Below are positions 47,708 through 56,514 of a stretch of DNA of 64,000 nucleotides, in pieces. The notes under the pieces were generated by a model. It did no database searches. It was not told the origin of the DNA and worked only from the letters and a program-made list of their open reading frames with translations. Within the stretch, counting starts at the first letter, position 1. Every line of letters starts with the position of its first letter. The position numbers and the translations under genes are program-made. This DNA comes from Micromonospora cathayae. GTDB taxonomy: Bacteria; Actinomycetota; Actinomycetes; Mycobacteriales; Micromonosporaceae. The stretch is from the NCBI RefSeq assembly GCF_028993575.1, contig NZ_CP118615.1:2790001-2854000 (forward strand), given 5' to 3'.

Positions 47708-47902
47708 ATGAAGGCGCTCGACAGCCAGTGGCGCACCAGCAGCCGCAGCGGCGGCAACGGCGCGTGCGTGGAGGCCCGGTACGCCGACCACACCACCCAG
47801 GTTCGGGACAGCAAGGACCAGCAGGGGCCAGTGCTGGCGTTCGGCGCTGCTCAATGGAACGACTTCGTTGAGGGCATCAAGGCCAACGCGTTCAGGGCCT
47901 AA
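47708..47902 (+). CDS. DUF397 protein (second)
   Basis: A 64-residue DUF397 protein: WRTSSRSGGNGACVEARYAD, then VRDSKDQQGPVLAFGAAQWNDF. CAGGGAGA precedes its ATG. It forms the third member of the regulator/DUF397/DUF397 set, the two copies having clearly diverged. Confidence 0.9.
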   Translation: MKALDSQWRTSSRSGGNGACVEARYADHTTQVRDSKDQQGPVLAFGAAQWNDFVEGIKANAFRA

Positions 47903-48053
47903 GAAGCGAGTTCCTCGGCGTAAGCGGACTCGTGCCGAGGTGGGCGTTGATGCAGGCCGCGTCAAGGGCTGAGCCGGCTAGGCAGCACGCTCAGAGACAC
48001 GACCAGGAGCGCGGAAGGGAGCGGGCGTGATGCTGCGTCCGAAGATGGTCCTG

Positions 48054-48521
48054 CTACCCGCTGGCTGCCGGGGTCACCGGCGATGCGACGCGGCGGGGCC
48101 AGGTCCAGGCGGAGCGCAGGACGAAGGCCAGGAGCAGCACCTCGATTCCGATGGAGAGGCCGTAGAAGGAGGCCCAGTCCCAGGACTCCCCTACCGCGTT
48201 GAACACTGTGACGGGGAGGTACAGCGATGCCACGACGAGGTTCGTGGTGCGGTTCGCCCGGGCGGGTAGCGTCATGGAGAGCATCACCATCAGGGCCGGG
48301 ATCGCGATCAGCGCGAGGAACACGGTCATCAATGCCGGGCTGATGTCGAACTCGAAGACCCTGCCGACCAGGATGCCGTCGATGGTCCCGGGCTTGTAGA
48401 GGTGGTAGTAGTCGACGTAGATGTAGAGGAACATGAAGCTGGTCCATGCGGCGGCGAGCTTGGCCTGCACGGGGACCGGCGGGTTGTCGAGCAGGTTCGG
48501 GGTCGTCGTTCGGATGGTCAT
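48054..48521 (-). CDS. DUF6326-like small membrane protein
   Basis: A 155-residue protein with four membrane helices, from AAWTSFMFLYIYVDYYHLYKPG through LMTVFLALIAIPALMVMLS to IGIEVLLLAFVLRSAWTWP. The YVDY-YKPG start fits what I recall of DUF6326. GAAAGAAG precedes the ATG at 48521. It sits 32 bases after the oxidoreductase gene on the same strand and is probably co-transcribed under the TetR regulator upstream. No biochemical role is known. Confidence 0.75.
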   Translation of the reverse strand: MTIRTTTPNLLDNPPVPVQAKLAAAWTSFMFLYIYVDYYHLYKPGTIDGILVGRVFEFDISPALMTVFLALIAIPALMVMLSMTLPARANRTTNLVVASLYLPVTVFNAVGESWDWASFYGLSIGIEVLLLAFVLRSAWTWPRRVASPVTPAASG

Positions 48522-48553
48522 CGGTTCTTCTTTCGAGAGGAGTGGTCCGGCCG

Positions 48554-49594
48554 TCAGACGGTGACGACGACCTTCCCCCGGGTGTGGCCGGCCGCGACGT
48601 ACCGGAGGGCGTCGGCTGCTTCGTCGAGGGGGTAGGTGCGGTCGATGACGGGCGTGACCTGCCCGGTCGTGAGCAGGTCGGCCAGGGTGAGCAGGTCCTG
48701 ACGCTTCCCGACGGACGTGAAGGGCCTCAACCGCTGACGGGTGAACCCGGACAGCACGCGCGCTTTGGCGATCCGACCGAGGGGGCCGAGCCAGCGTCCG
48801 CCGCGTCCGCTGTTGGGGATCAGGGTGCCGGTGGGCGTCAGCGCGCGGCGGACGGCCGCCAGGGGCTGTGCTTCCACGTTGTCGAGGATGACGTCGTAGC
48901 GCTTCCCGGTGCGGGTGAAGTCGGTCCTCGTGTAGTCGACGACGTGGTCGGCACCGAGCGACCGGACCAAGTCGACGTTGCGGGGGCTGCACACACCCGT
49001 CACCTCGGCGCCGAACGCCTTGGCGATCTGTACGGCGAAGGAGCCCACGCCGCCCGACGCGCCCGTGACCAGCACCGTCTGGCCCGGTCGAACGTTCGCG
49101 ATGTCGCGCAATGCCTGCAACGCCGTCATGGCCGACGTGGGCACCGCTGCCGCGTCCACGACCGACAGGTTGGCGGGCACGGACACGAGGTTGTCCGCCG
49201 GGACGCGGGCGTACTCCGCGAGCGTTCCAGCGGTGCTCCAGCCGAACACCTCGTCGCCGGGGCGCAGAGCGGTGACATCCTTGCCGACCGCTGCCACCAC
49301 GCCGGCGAGGTCCCTGCCAGGGATCCCGTGACGCGGCCGGCGGAACCCGAACACCAGGCGCACCACGTACGGCTCTCCGGTCATGACGAAGTAGTCGCCC
49401 GGATGTACCGAGGCCGCGCCCACCTGGACGAGCACATCGCGTCGACCGGGCAGCGGAAGCCCGACCTCGGACGACTCGAGCACTGAGGGCGGACCGTAGC
49501 GGTGCTGGACGGCGGCCCGCATCGTCGCCGCCCCGCCCGGACTGGCCCCTGGTACCAGGCGTGCTGATGGGTGCGATCGCTGTTCGTTCCCCAC
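48554..49594 (-). CDS. Zinc-free MDR/quinone reductase-like oxidoreductase
   Basis: A 346-residue medium-chain dehydrogenase. GTG at 49594 has GAGGAGG five bases upstream and is preferred over the ATG at 49522, which gives the usual family N-terminus (MRAAVQHRYGPPSVL). Motifs: GIPGRDLAGVVAAVG, AAAVPTSAMTALQALRD, NADPH-binding VLVTGASGGVGSFAVQIAKAFGAEVTGV and DVILDNVEA. It lacks the structural and catalytic zinc cysteines, as in quinone reductases. It is divergent from a TetR regulator with several repeat sites between, the common layout for a detoxifying reductase. Confidence 0.85.
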   Translation of the reverse strand: MGNEQRSHPSARLVPGASPGGAATMRAAVQHRYGPPSVLESSEVGLPLPGRRDVLVQVGAASVHPGDYFVMTGEPYVVRLVFGFRRPRHGIPGRDLAGVVAAVGKDVTALRPGDEVFGWSTAGTLAEYARVPADNLVSVPANLSVVDAAAVPTSAMTALQALRDIANVRPGQTVLVTGASGGVGSFAVQIAKAFGAEVTGVCSPRNVDLVRSLGADHVVDYTRTDFTRTGKRYDVILDNVEAQPLAAVRRALTPTGTLIPNSGRGGRWLGPLGRIAKARVLSGFTRQRLRPFTSVGKRQDLLTLADLLTTGQVTPVIDRTYPLDEAADALRYVAAGHTRGKVVVTV

Positions 49595-49632
49595 CGGAGC
49601 CTCCTCACGTCCGAGCCGCGACCCGCGCTGAC

Positions 49633-49679
49633 TCGTACACCGTACGTCGTACACCGTACTATTCTCGTACGATGTACGA
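49633..49679. promoter_or_regulatory. Operator cluster between divergent genes
   Basis: TCGTACACCGTAC occurs at 49633 and again at 49647 (14 bases apart), and TCGTACGATGTACGA lies at 49665-49679. Each copy is built of CGTAC/GTACG half-sites. They fill the gap between the oxidoreductase start (49594) and the TetR start (49712), matching a TetR operator that controls both. Confidence 0.65.
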
Positions 49680-49711
49680 TTGTCAAGCCGTTCGAGGGAG
49701 CGAGGAGATCC

Positions 49712-50386
49712 GTGTCTGCGAGGAAGCAACGCCAAGTCGCGTCAGACGCGGGGCTGAGCAAGCAACGGGTGGTGGTCGAGGCGATCCGGCTCGCCGACCG
49801 CGAGGGGGTCAACGGGCTGAGCATGCGCCGGCTGGCTGACGCGCTCGGCGCGGGCGCGATGTCGCTCTACCACTACGTGGCGAACAAGGACGAGTTGCTG
49901 GACGCAATGATCGACGTCGTGTTCGAGGAGATCGAACTCCCGCCCGAGGAGACCGACTGGCAGTCGGCGATGCGACGGCGGGCGGTGTCCGCCCGACAGG
50001 TTCTCGCCCGCCACCCGTGGGCGATCGGCCTGATGGAGTCGCGGACATCGCCGGGGCCCGCGCACCTCCGCCACCGCGAAGCGGTCACCGCCTGCCTGCG
50101 GAAGGCTGGCTTCCCGGTTCTGATGGCGACGCACGCCAACTGGTTGCTGGACGTCTACGTCTACGGGTTCGCCCTACAGGAAGCCAGCCTGCCGTTCGAC
50201 ACCGCCGGTGAATTCGCGGACATGGCCAGCGACGTCTTCCTGCCCCAGCTTCCTCCTGACGAGTTCCCCTACCTCAACGAGTCCGCCGCGGCGCTCGTCG
50301 CTGCCGGCTACGACCCGGCAGAGGAGTTCATGTTCGGGCTCGACCTCGTCCTAGCCGCCCTCGAGCCCCTGAGAGCCTCCGCATAG
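49712..50386 (+). CDS. TetR/AcrR family regulator
   Basis: A 224-residue repressor. GTG at 49712 follows GAGGAG. The helix-turn-helix reads VVEAIRLADREGVNGLSMRRLADALGAGAMSLYHYVANKDELLD, and the C-terminal region (ARHPWAIGLMESRTSPGPAHLRH; FGLDLVLAALEPL) is the TetR_C type seen with tetracycline-like ligands. It is divergent from the quinone reductase-like gene and probably represses it and the membrane protein behind it. Confidence 0.9.
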   Translation: MSARKQRQVASDAGLSKQRVVVEAIRLADREGVNGLSMRRLADALGAGAMSLYHYVANKDELLDAMIDVVFEEIELPPEETDWQSAMRRRAVSARQVLARHPWAIGLMESRTSPGPAHLRHREAVTACLRKAGFPVLMATHANWLLDVYVYGFALQEASLPFDTAGEFADMASDVFLPQLPPDEFPYLNESAAALVAAGYDPAEEFMFGLDLVLAALEPLRASA

Positions 50387-50406
50387 CGACGCTCACGGAC
50401 CGTAGC

Positions 50407-51273
50407 TCAGAACAGGGTCAGCGGCTCGGCCGGGCTCGGTTCGGTCGGGATCGGGTCGGGCAGCGGTGCCAGGCCGGGCAGCTTCGCCCGTACCTCGTCG
50501 TGGAAGCGGCGGGCGAGCAGCGGCGCGTCGGCGTTGTCCGGGGTGTGCACGAACATGGTGGGGGAGCGGCCCTCGCGCAGCCAGCCGACCACCACGTCCA
50601 CCCAGCGCTGCCAGCCCTCGACGGTCCGGGTGTCGTCGTCGCGGCCCAGGTAGCGGACGATCGGCCGGTCGGTCAGCGCGTCCGTACGCAGCGGCATGCG
50701 GGGTTTCTTCGTCCAGGCGTCCCGCTCCGCGTCACTGGTCGGCGGGGAGGCGAAGAACGCGGTGGTGTCGAAGGGCACCCACTCGGCGGCCACCGGCGCG
50801 AGCGCCTCTTCGAGCAGCCGCGCCGCCTGCGGATCGGTGAAGAAGGCGGGATGGCGGACCTCCACCGCGTACCGGTGGTCCGTGGGCAGCCGGCGCAGGA
50901 AACGGGCGAGGGTGGGTACGTCGGTGGGGCCGAAACCACCCGGCAACTGGAGCCAGAGAGCGTGCGTCCGGGGGCCGAGCGGCTCGACGGCGTGCAGGAA
51001 GGCCCGCAACTCCTCGTCGGCGGCGGTGAGTCGCCGGTCGTGCGTGACGGTGCGGGGCAGTTTGAGGACGAACCGGAACCCGGGGTCGGTCTGCTCCGCC
51101 CACGATGCCACCGTGTCCCGGGCCGGGGTGGCGTAGAAGGTGGTGTTCCCCTCGACCGCGTCACACCAACCGGCGTAGTGCCGCAGCCGCTCGTGCGGTG
51201 CCAGCGGGTGCGCCAGGATTCGCCCGGACCAGGACCGGTGGGTCCACATCGCACAGCCCACGTGAAGACGCAT
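50407..51273 (-). CDS. DUF72 family protein (YecE-like)
   Basis: A 288-residue protein of the DUF72 TIM-barrel family. Typical features are VGCAMWTHRSWSGRI at the start, YAGWCDAVEGNTTFYATP, FRFVLKLPRTVTHDRR, LWLQLPGGFGP and YAVEVRHPAFF, with MFVHTPDNADAPLLARRF near the end. DUF72 proteins are widespread and lack a confirmed function. The gene stands alone, ending just after the TetR gene on the opposite strand. Confidence 0.9.
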   Translation of the reverse strand: MRLHVGCAMWTHRSWSGRILAHPLAPHERLRHYAGWCDAVEGNTTFYATPARDTVASWAEQTDPGFRFVLKLPRTVTHDRRLTAADEELRAFLHAVEPLGPRTHALWLQLPGGFGPTDVPTLARFLRRLPTDHRYAVEVRHPAFFTDPQAARLLEEALAPVAAEWVPFDTTAFFASPPTSDAERDAWTKKPRMPLRTDALTDRPIVRYLGRDDDTRTVEGWQRWVDVVVGWLREGRSPTMFVHTPDNADAPLLARRFHDEVRAKLPGLAPLPDPIPTEPSPAEPLTLF

Positions 51274-51317
51274 GGGTCCAGGTTCTCACCGGCCACCGCC
51301 GGCACGTCAGCCGGTGG

Positions 51318-52586
51318 TCAGCCGGCCACCGCCCACCGCTCGGGCCGGGGCTCCGCGACCGGCTCGACCGGCCGGTGCCGCTCCCGGCCGGGCAACCGGA
51401 GCAGGCGGTACATGGTGGCGGTGAGCAACCTGGCGGCCTCACCTGGCCGCCCGGTCAGCGCCTCCGTCACGGCCTGCCGGTCGACGGGTCGGATCGCCCG
51501 CAGCTGCGGAGCCAACTCCCGGTCGGGATCCAGCCGACCGGCTGCGGCGGTGACGAGAGCCTGCGGTGATCCGCCGTTGACGACTTCCGGGCGGGCCGGC
51601 AGCGTCAGCACGGGACGCCCGACGGCGGCAGCGTAGGTGGTGACCGAGCCGTGGTCGCCGAGCACCTGATCGGCGGCGACGAGGAGGCTGCGCCAGTCCT
51701 CGGCGGGATCCGGCAGCAGTAGTCCGGCCGCGAGGCAGTCCCGGAGCCAGGCCCGGATCTGGCGGTGTCCGTGCGCCGCCCAGATCGCGGGGTGGAGCAA
51801 CGCGGCCGTTCGGAAGCCGGACGCCGGGAGTTGCGCGATCAGTTGCGGCAGTAGCTCCGGCCAGCGGGCGAACAGTCCGTCCTGCCCCCAGGTGGAGCTG
51901 ACCACGACGAGCTGCTGGTCGTCGGCGAGGCCGAGCGCCCGGCGGTACCGTCCGCGCAGCGGCAGGCTGGTGACGAGCCGGTCGAAGCACGGGTCGCCGA
52001 CCACCACCGCCGTGGGGACCGCCTCGGGGCACTGCCGCCCGAGCACGGTCAGTTCGGCGTGGTGGGCGAGCGCGAGCGCGGTCGCCACCGGTCGTCCGTC
52101 GTGCGTCAGCCGTTGGGCGTCCAGGCCGTACACGGGTGGTTCCGTCGACGGCGGTCCGCCGGCCGGGCGGGGACGGACCCGTTTGCCGCGCCCCGCGCCG
52201 TGCGCCATCACCAGCAGGGGCGCGTGTACCCGTTGCAGACTTCCCAGCGACGCGGCGAGCGCCAGGTCGAAGCGCTCCCGGACGGCCATCTCCCAGGGCA
52301 GTACGAGCGCCCCCAGCCGGTCCAGGAAACGGGCCACCGGCCGGTTGAACACGTCGGGCGCGACGGTGAACACGACCTGCACGCGCGGGTCCTCCTCGAC
52401 GGGCCCGACGACGTCGAGTAGGCGTTGGCAGCTCGCCATCGTGTGCACGACGACCAGTGCCGTACGGGAGACGGATCGGGTCACCCAGTGTTCGGCGTCG
52501 ATGCCGACGGGGGTTCTCGGCCATTCGCCCAAGGGAACGTCCGCATCCTTTCGTGTGCCCGGCAGCACCGCACGGCCACCGGTCAC
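51318..52586 (-). CDS. GT-B-fold glycosyltransferase-like protein
   Basis: A 422-residue soluble protein. The layout suggests a GT-B fold like CDP-glycerol glycerophosphotransferases: an N-terminal Rossmann half (TALVVVHTMASCQRLLDVVG; PLLVMAHGAGRGKRVRP) and a C-terminal nucleotide half with VVVVSSTWGQDGLF, AALLHPAIWAAHG and the donor-binding segment ADQVLGDHGSVTTYAAAVGRPVLTL. The GTG start at 52586 has a poor ribosome site; a TTG near 52532 behind AAAGGA is an alternative. Donor and acceptor are unknown. Confidence 0.6.
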   Translation of the reverse strand: MTGGRAVLPGTRKDADVPLGEWPRTPVGIDAEHWVTRSVSRTALVVVHTMASCQRLLDVVGPVEEDPRVQVVFTVAPDVFNRPVARFLDRLGALVLPWEMAVRERFDLALAASLGSLQRVHAPLLVMAHGAGRGKRVRPRPAGGPPSTEPPVYGLDAQRLTHDGRPVATALALAHHAELTVLGRQCPEAVPTAVVVGDPCFDRLVTSLPLRGRYRRALGLADDQQLVVVSSTWGQDGLFARWPELLPQLIAQLPASGFRTAALLHPAIWAAHGHRQIRAWLRDCLAAGLLLPDPAEDWRSLLVAADQVLGDHGSVTTYAAAVGRPVLTLPARPEVVNGGSPQALVTAAAGRLDPDRELAPQLRAIRPVDRQAVTEALTGRPGEAARLLTATMYRLLRLPGRERHRPVEPVAEPRPERWAVAG

Positions 52587-52595
52587 CGATGACGG

Positions 52596-53420
52596 TCAGT
52601 CGAAGGTGTTGACGGTGAGCCACCGGTCCAGCAGGGCGGCGTCGCCGAGGACCTCGACGCCGTCGCCGCGCGGCGGACGTCGCCCGTACGCGATCAGGAG
52701 CAGGTCGGTCATCGGCGCGCGGACCGCGACGGTGGCCCGGCCGTGGGCGTGGGACCAGGTGAACGGCTCGCTGCCGAGGTCGATCAGCCACTCGGCCCCG
52801 ACCTCGGGGGCGGTGTCGGTGGCGTGCAGGTGCACCGAGCGGCCGGCGTCGGGCGGTGCGGGCCGGTCGTCGTGCTGGCCGGACGTGGACGCCGGGGGCC
52901 GGGCGGCGTCGGGTGGGAGCGGGCGGGACATCCTGGCCATCCACTCGTCGAGGGCGTCGGCGGCGGTCTCCGGGCCGACCGCGAACGGGGTGCCGAGGGC
53001 CAGAGCCACGTCGGCCCGGTGCACCAGCATCTCGTGCGCCCCGCGCCGGGCCCAGAACGCCGCCCGCTGCATCGTCGGGGCCGGGCTCCACACCGGGGCG
53101 TCCGGCCCGGCCGCGCGCAGCGCCTCGACGGTACGGGTCGCCCGTTCGACGAGTTCGGCGGCGAGCTTCGCGGGGTCCTCGTCCCGGTACCCGGCGACGT
53201 CCCGCAGCGCGGTGGGGGCGACCGGCCCGGTGGCCCGGGTACGGATGACCGTGTCCACCCACTGTTGCGCGCCGAGCAGGTGCCGCAGCAGGTTGTTGAG
53301 GGTCCAGCCGGGGCAGGTGGGGATCGGCAGGTTGGGGTCGACGCCGTCCAGGGTGTCCCGCAGCAGGGTGATCTGGTGCAGGATCTGGGCGCAGTGGTCG
53401 TCGTGGGTCGGTCGCCGCAT
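52596..53420 (-). CDS. Maleylpyruvate isomerase family mycothiol-dependent protein
   Basis: A 274-residue protein of the DinB-like MDMPI family. The N-terminal four-helix bundle has LPIPTCPGWTLNNLLRHLLGAQQW with the metal-binding His, and a second site in WARRGAHEMLVHRADVALALG. The C-terminal part (TDLLLIAYGRRPP) is the usual small alpha/beta domain. Members use mycothiol in isomerase or transferase reactions; many are of unknown substrate. Mycothiol itself is confined to actinobacteria. Confidence 0.85.
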   Translation of the reverse strand: MRRPTHDDHCAQILHQITLLRDTLDGVDPNLPIPTCPGWTLNNLLRHLLGAQQWVDTVIRTRATGPVAPTALRDVAGYRDEDPAKLAAELVERATRTVEALRAAGPDAPVWSPAPTMQRAAFWARRGAHEMLVHRADVALALGTPFAVGPETAADALDEWMARMSRPLPPDAARPPASTSGQHDDRPAPPDAGRSVHLHATDTAPEVGAEWLIDLGSEPFTWSHAHGRATVAVRAPMTDLLLIAYGRRPPRGDGVEVLGDAALLDRWLTVNTFD

Positions 53421-53593
53421 AGGAGAACGGTAGCCATGAATGCCGTGCCGACTGATCGCCGAGCGTGCTCACTTTGCCGACGGCGCAAGCCGGCCCAGCG
53501 CAGGCGCGCGGTGGGTCAGCGCCGCACTGTGGGGTCAGCCGGTGTGCAGCACCGGGCGGTGGGTCCAGCCGGTGCGCGGTGGCGTGCGGTGGG

Positions 53594-54103
53594 TCAGCGG
53601 TGTGCGGCGAGGAAGTCGGCGAGCACCTGCGAGTGGGTGGAGAAGGCCAGCTCGGTCGGCTCGGTGAGGACCAGCCACTCGGTGGCCTCGGCGGTGGGCG
53701 CGGACGGCGGCAGCTCCTCGATCCGCTGGGCCGGCAACGCCCCGAAGATCATGATGGTGCCGCCGGCCGGGGCGCTGTGCACCGCGAAGAGTCGTACGCT
53801 GCCGGCCTCGCCGGTCAGGCCGGTCTCCTCCCACAGTTCGCGGACCAGTGCGTCCCGCCACTCCTCACCGTGTTCGATGAAGCCGCCCGGCAGGGCGAGC
53901 AGCCCCCGGGCCGGTTCGATGTCCCGCCGCTGGACCACCACGCCGAGGCCCTCGGGGGTGTGCACCGGCAGGATCGCCACCGCGACCGGGATCGGGTTGC
54001 GCCAGACGGTGTGCCCGCAGGCGGTGCAGTTGCGGGGCCAGTCGGCCCCGGCGGGATAGGCGGTGCCGCAGCCGGAGCAGTGGGAGTGGGGAACGCCGCT
54101 CAT
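53594..54103 (-). CDS. NUDIX hydrolase with N-terminal zinc ribbon
   Basis: A 169-residue hydrolase. ATG 54103 gives SGVPHSHCSGCGTAYPAG and CTACGHTVWRNP, a four-cysteine zinc ribbon, followed by the complete Nudix box GGFIEHGEEWRDALVRELWEETGL. The pattern resembles NADH pyrophosphatase-like NUDIX enzymes that clean up nucleotide derivatives. Convergent with nothing; the flanking upstream area holds a hairpin at 54346. Confidence 0.9.
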   Translation of the reverse strand: MSGVPHSHCSGCGTAYPAGADWPRNCTACGHTVWRNPIPVAVAILPVHTPEGLGVVVQRRDIEPARGLLALPGGFIEHGEEWRDALVRELWEETGLTGEAGSVRLFAVHSAPAGGTIMIFGALPAQRIEELPPSAPTAEATEWLVLTEPTELAFSTHSQVLADFLAAHR

Positions 54104-54345
54104 GTTCGCTGACGATACGCGGCGTCGGCACCGGGTCCACTCCGGCCGGTTCCCGTCTCCTCCGCCACCGGCGGGCGGGGCGGTGCCCCCCGACACCGGG
54201 TCGGGTTGCGCGTGGTCAGGGTACCGATCTTCCGGTCAAGTGGTGGATGACGGCGATTCAACCGGAAGATACCTTCTTCGCGTTCTTTCCGGCACCCTGT
54301 CCCTTCGCGGAGTCGGCGACCCTCCGGCCGGTCACCCGGGGACGA

Positions 54346-54393
54346 GAAGGGGCCCCTCCCTGACCTCCGGAGGCAGCGCAGGAAGGGACCCCT
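54346..54393. terminator. Long hairpin after the hypothetical gene
   Basis: A stem of roughly 15 pairs joins AAGGGGCCCCTCCCTG with CAGGAAGGGACCCCT across a GC-rich loop. It lies just beyond the stop of the minus-strand hypothetical gene at 54411 and is the only notable feature in 54104-54410. Confidence 0.55.
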
Positions 54394-54410
54394 GTCGACG
54401 TACGGGCGGG

Positions 54411-55037
54411 CTATGCGCCCGGGGCGGCTCCGCTGCCGGCGGCGGCCGGCATGGCCGGGGCGGCTCCGGCGTCGGTACCGGCCGGGGTGGCCGGCGCGGC
54501 TCCGGCGTCGGTTGCCGCCGTCCCGACCGGGTCGGGGAAGCCGTACCGCTCGGCGTGCTCCGGGTCGGTCGGGTCGATCTGCCGGACGCCGGCGTCGGCA
54601 AGCCGCTTGTTCACCTCGTCCAGCCGCTCCCGGACCAGGGCAGCCTCCTCCTCGGTGACCCGGCCCCGGTGCGGCTTCCCGGCGTGCTCGATCGTCGCGT
54701 AGTCGATCTTCTCGGTGGCCTTGCGGGCCTTCGGCGGTCGGACCCGCTCGGCGGTCCGCAGCACCTGCGCCATCGGGGTGTCCGTCGCCATCGAGTCGAA
54801 CTCGCTGGCGGTCAGCACCACCCGGCGCGGCTCACCGTCGGTCGTGTCGTGGATCTCCACCACCGCGACGTCCAGCGCGGCGTCGTCGATCGCCTCCACC
54901 TCGGTCGGGCTGATCTCCACCTGCACGGGCCCGGTCACCAGGTCAGGGTGCTCCAGTACGACGACCCGGACCACGTCGTCGTCGCCTGCGAGGACCGTGC
55001 CGCTGAAGTCGGAGACGTGGATCGTCTTCTTGCCCAT
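54411..55037 (-). CDS. Hypothetical actinobacterial protein
   Basis: A 208-residue acidic, hydrophilic protein starting MGKKTIHVSDFSGT. The first half is beta-rich (VVRVVVLEHPDLVTGPVQVEIS; VVEIHDTTDGEPRRVVLTAS), the middle has a Lys/Glu helical part (RPPKARKATEKIDYATIEHAG), and the C-terminus is an Ala/Gly/Pro repeat tail (TDAGAAPATPAG twice). The ATG follows CAGGAG. No domain is recognised; the opening resembles small DNA-associated proteins only loosely. Confidence 0.75.
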   Translation of the reverse strand: MGKKTIHVSDFSGTVLAGDDDVVRVVVLEHPDLVTGPVQVEISPTEVEAIDDAALDVAVVEIHDTTDGEPRRVVLTASEFDSMATDTPMAQVLRTAERVRPPKARKATEKIDYATIEHAGKPHRGRVTEEEAALVRERLDEVNKRLADAGVRQIDPTDPEHAERYGFPDPVGTAATDAGAAPATPAGTDAGAAPAMPAAAGSGAAPGA

Positions 55038-55214
55038 GCGCTGCGCTTCTCCTGTCGGAAGGGGCCATGCGGAACGCAGAAGAACCTACCCGACAGGTGT
55101 GCGAAGACCCGCCGCCGGAGCGTCCGGGTGTGTCGCCCGTCGACGGCTGTCAGAGGCTGCGGGCCGCGCTCGCCGCAGGTCGGCGTACCGGGACAGGCGG
55201 AGAGGTGTGGTGCG

Positions 55215-55421
55215 TCAGCGGGCGTCGAGGTGGTGCTGGGCGGCGCTGGTCGCCGGACGGCGGTTCAGCGCCACCCAGGACCGGTTGGTGTCCGTCCGGC
55301 GGCCCCGGCAGCCGACGTACGGTGCCTGCGCGGGCGGGACGGCATCGCCAGACATCACTGGCCAGAGTCGCCCGGTGTCGCGTTCTTGCAGGTCGATCGG
55401 CTGCTTCAACATGACGAACAC
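55215..55421 (-). CDS. Possible small protein
   Basis: A 68-codon frame (MFVMLKQPIDLQERDTGRLW to AAQHHLDAR) with strongly GC-rich third positions over most of its length, as in real genes here. No good ribosome site precedes it and no family is recognised. The rest of 55038-55476 contains no other candidate. Confidence 0.35.
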   Translation of the reverse strand: MFVMLKQPIDLQERDTGRLWPVMSGDAVPPAQAPYVGCRGRRTDTNRSWVALNRRPATSAAQHHLDAR

Positions 55422-55476
55422 CGTCCCAAAGAAAGTTGTCCATGTATGGAATTAGATGTGACGCACGGTGGTGGTG

Positions 55477-56514
55477 TCAGGTTCCCGGGACCGGCAACCG
55501 GACCACGAACCGGCACCCATCGGTGATGTTCGCTACCTGTACCCGCCCGCCGTGCGCTTCAACCAGCCCGTGCACGATCGCCAGCCCCAACCCACCCGAC
55601 CCGTCCCCGCCCGGCCCCGAACCGGGTGGGGGAGGCGGGGTCCGGGCCGGCTCGCCCCGGAACGCCACGTCGAACAGGCGCGGCAGGTCACCGGCCGGGA
55701 TACCGCCGCAGGTGTCCGCCACCGCCAACCAGGCGTGGTCGGCCTCCCGGCCACCCTCGACCGTCACCGTGCCGTCCGGCGGGGTGTAGCGCACCGCGTT
55801 CACCAGCAGGTTCCCCACCACCCGGGCCAGTTCCGGCTCGCTGGCCAGCACCGTCGGCCAGCCCGCCTCCACCGCCACCAGCCGGATCCGCCGGGCGGCG
55901 GCCAGCGGCGCGGTCGCGGCGAGCGCGTCCGAGACCACCTCGCCCAGCGGCACCGCCGCCAGCGACAACCGCAACGCCCCGGCGTTGATCCGGGACAGTT
56001 CGAACAGGTCGTCGACCAGCCGGGTCATCCGATCCGTCTCCACCCGGATCCGCCGGTGGTACTCGGCCACCGTCGCCGGATCGTCCACCACCCGGTCCTC
56101 CAGCGCCTCGGCCATCGCCCGCAACCCGGCCAGCGGGGTACGCAGGTCGTGCGACACCCAGGCCACCAGGTCCCGCCGGCCCTTCTCGACCCGCCGTTCC
56201 CGCTCCCGGGCCTGGTCGGCCCAGACCGCCGCGGCGGCCAGCCGGCGACCGAACAGCCAGCCCACCGCCAGGCTGACCACCGCCGCCGCAGCCACCGTGA
56301 TCAGCACCACCTCCAGGTCGTGCGCGGAGAGGAACATCGCCTCGGCGACCACCGCCACCCCGGCCACCACCGCCGAGACGGTCACGCCGAGCAGCACCCC
56401 GATGTGCGCGGTGATCGACCGGCCGCGCAGCAGCCGCAGCGCCAGCGCGCCGAGCAGCCCGACCCCGAGCGCCGCGCCCAGCGCGGCCGTGAAGATCAGC
56501 GCCAGGTCACTCAT
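55477..56514 (-). CDS. Sensor histidine kinase
   Basis: A 345-residue membrane kinase with three hydrophobic helices (about 5-25, 37-60, 68-90) and no large outside domain. H-box ARDLVAWVSHDLRTPLAGLRAM, N-box VVGNLLVNAVRYTPPDG, G1 VADTCGGIPAGDLPRLF and G2 GGLGLAIVHGLVEAHGG are present; a Gly/Pro loop interrupts the lid region. Its ATG overlaps the stop of the response regulator (ATGAGTGA), so the two are translated together. The signal, likely sensed in the membrane, is unknown. Confidence 0.95.
   Translation of the reverse strand: MSDLALIFTAALGAALGVGLLGALALRLLRGRSITAHIGVLLGVTVSAVVAGVAVVAEAMFLSAHDLEVVLITVAAAAVVSLAVGWLFGRRLAAAAVWADQARERERRVEKGRRDLVAWVSHDLRTPLAGLRAMAEALEDRVVDDPATVAEYHRRIRVETDRMTRLVDDLFELSRINAGALRLSLAAVPLGEVVSDALAATAPLAAARRIRLVAVEAGWPTVLASEPELARVVGNLLVNAVRYTPPDGTVTVEGGREADHAWLAVADTCGGIPAGDLPRLFDVAFRGEPARTPPPPPGSGPGGDGSGGLGLAIVHGLVEAHGGRVQVANITDGCRFVVRLPVPGT

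Noticed and set aside
53490..53595. Repeated GGTGGGTCAGC / GGTGTGC motifs
   Set aside because: Irregular imperfect repeats between the isomerase and NUDIX genes without constant unit length; likely low-complexity drift.
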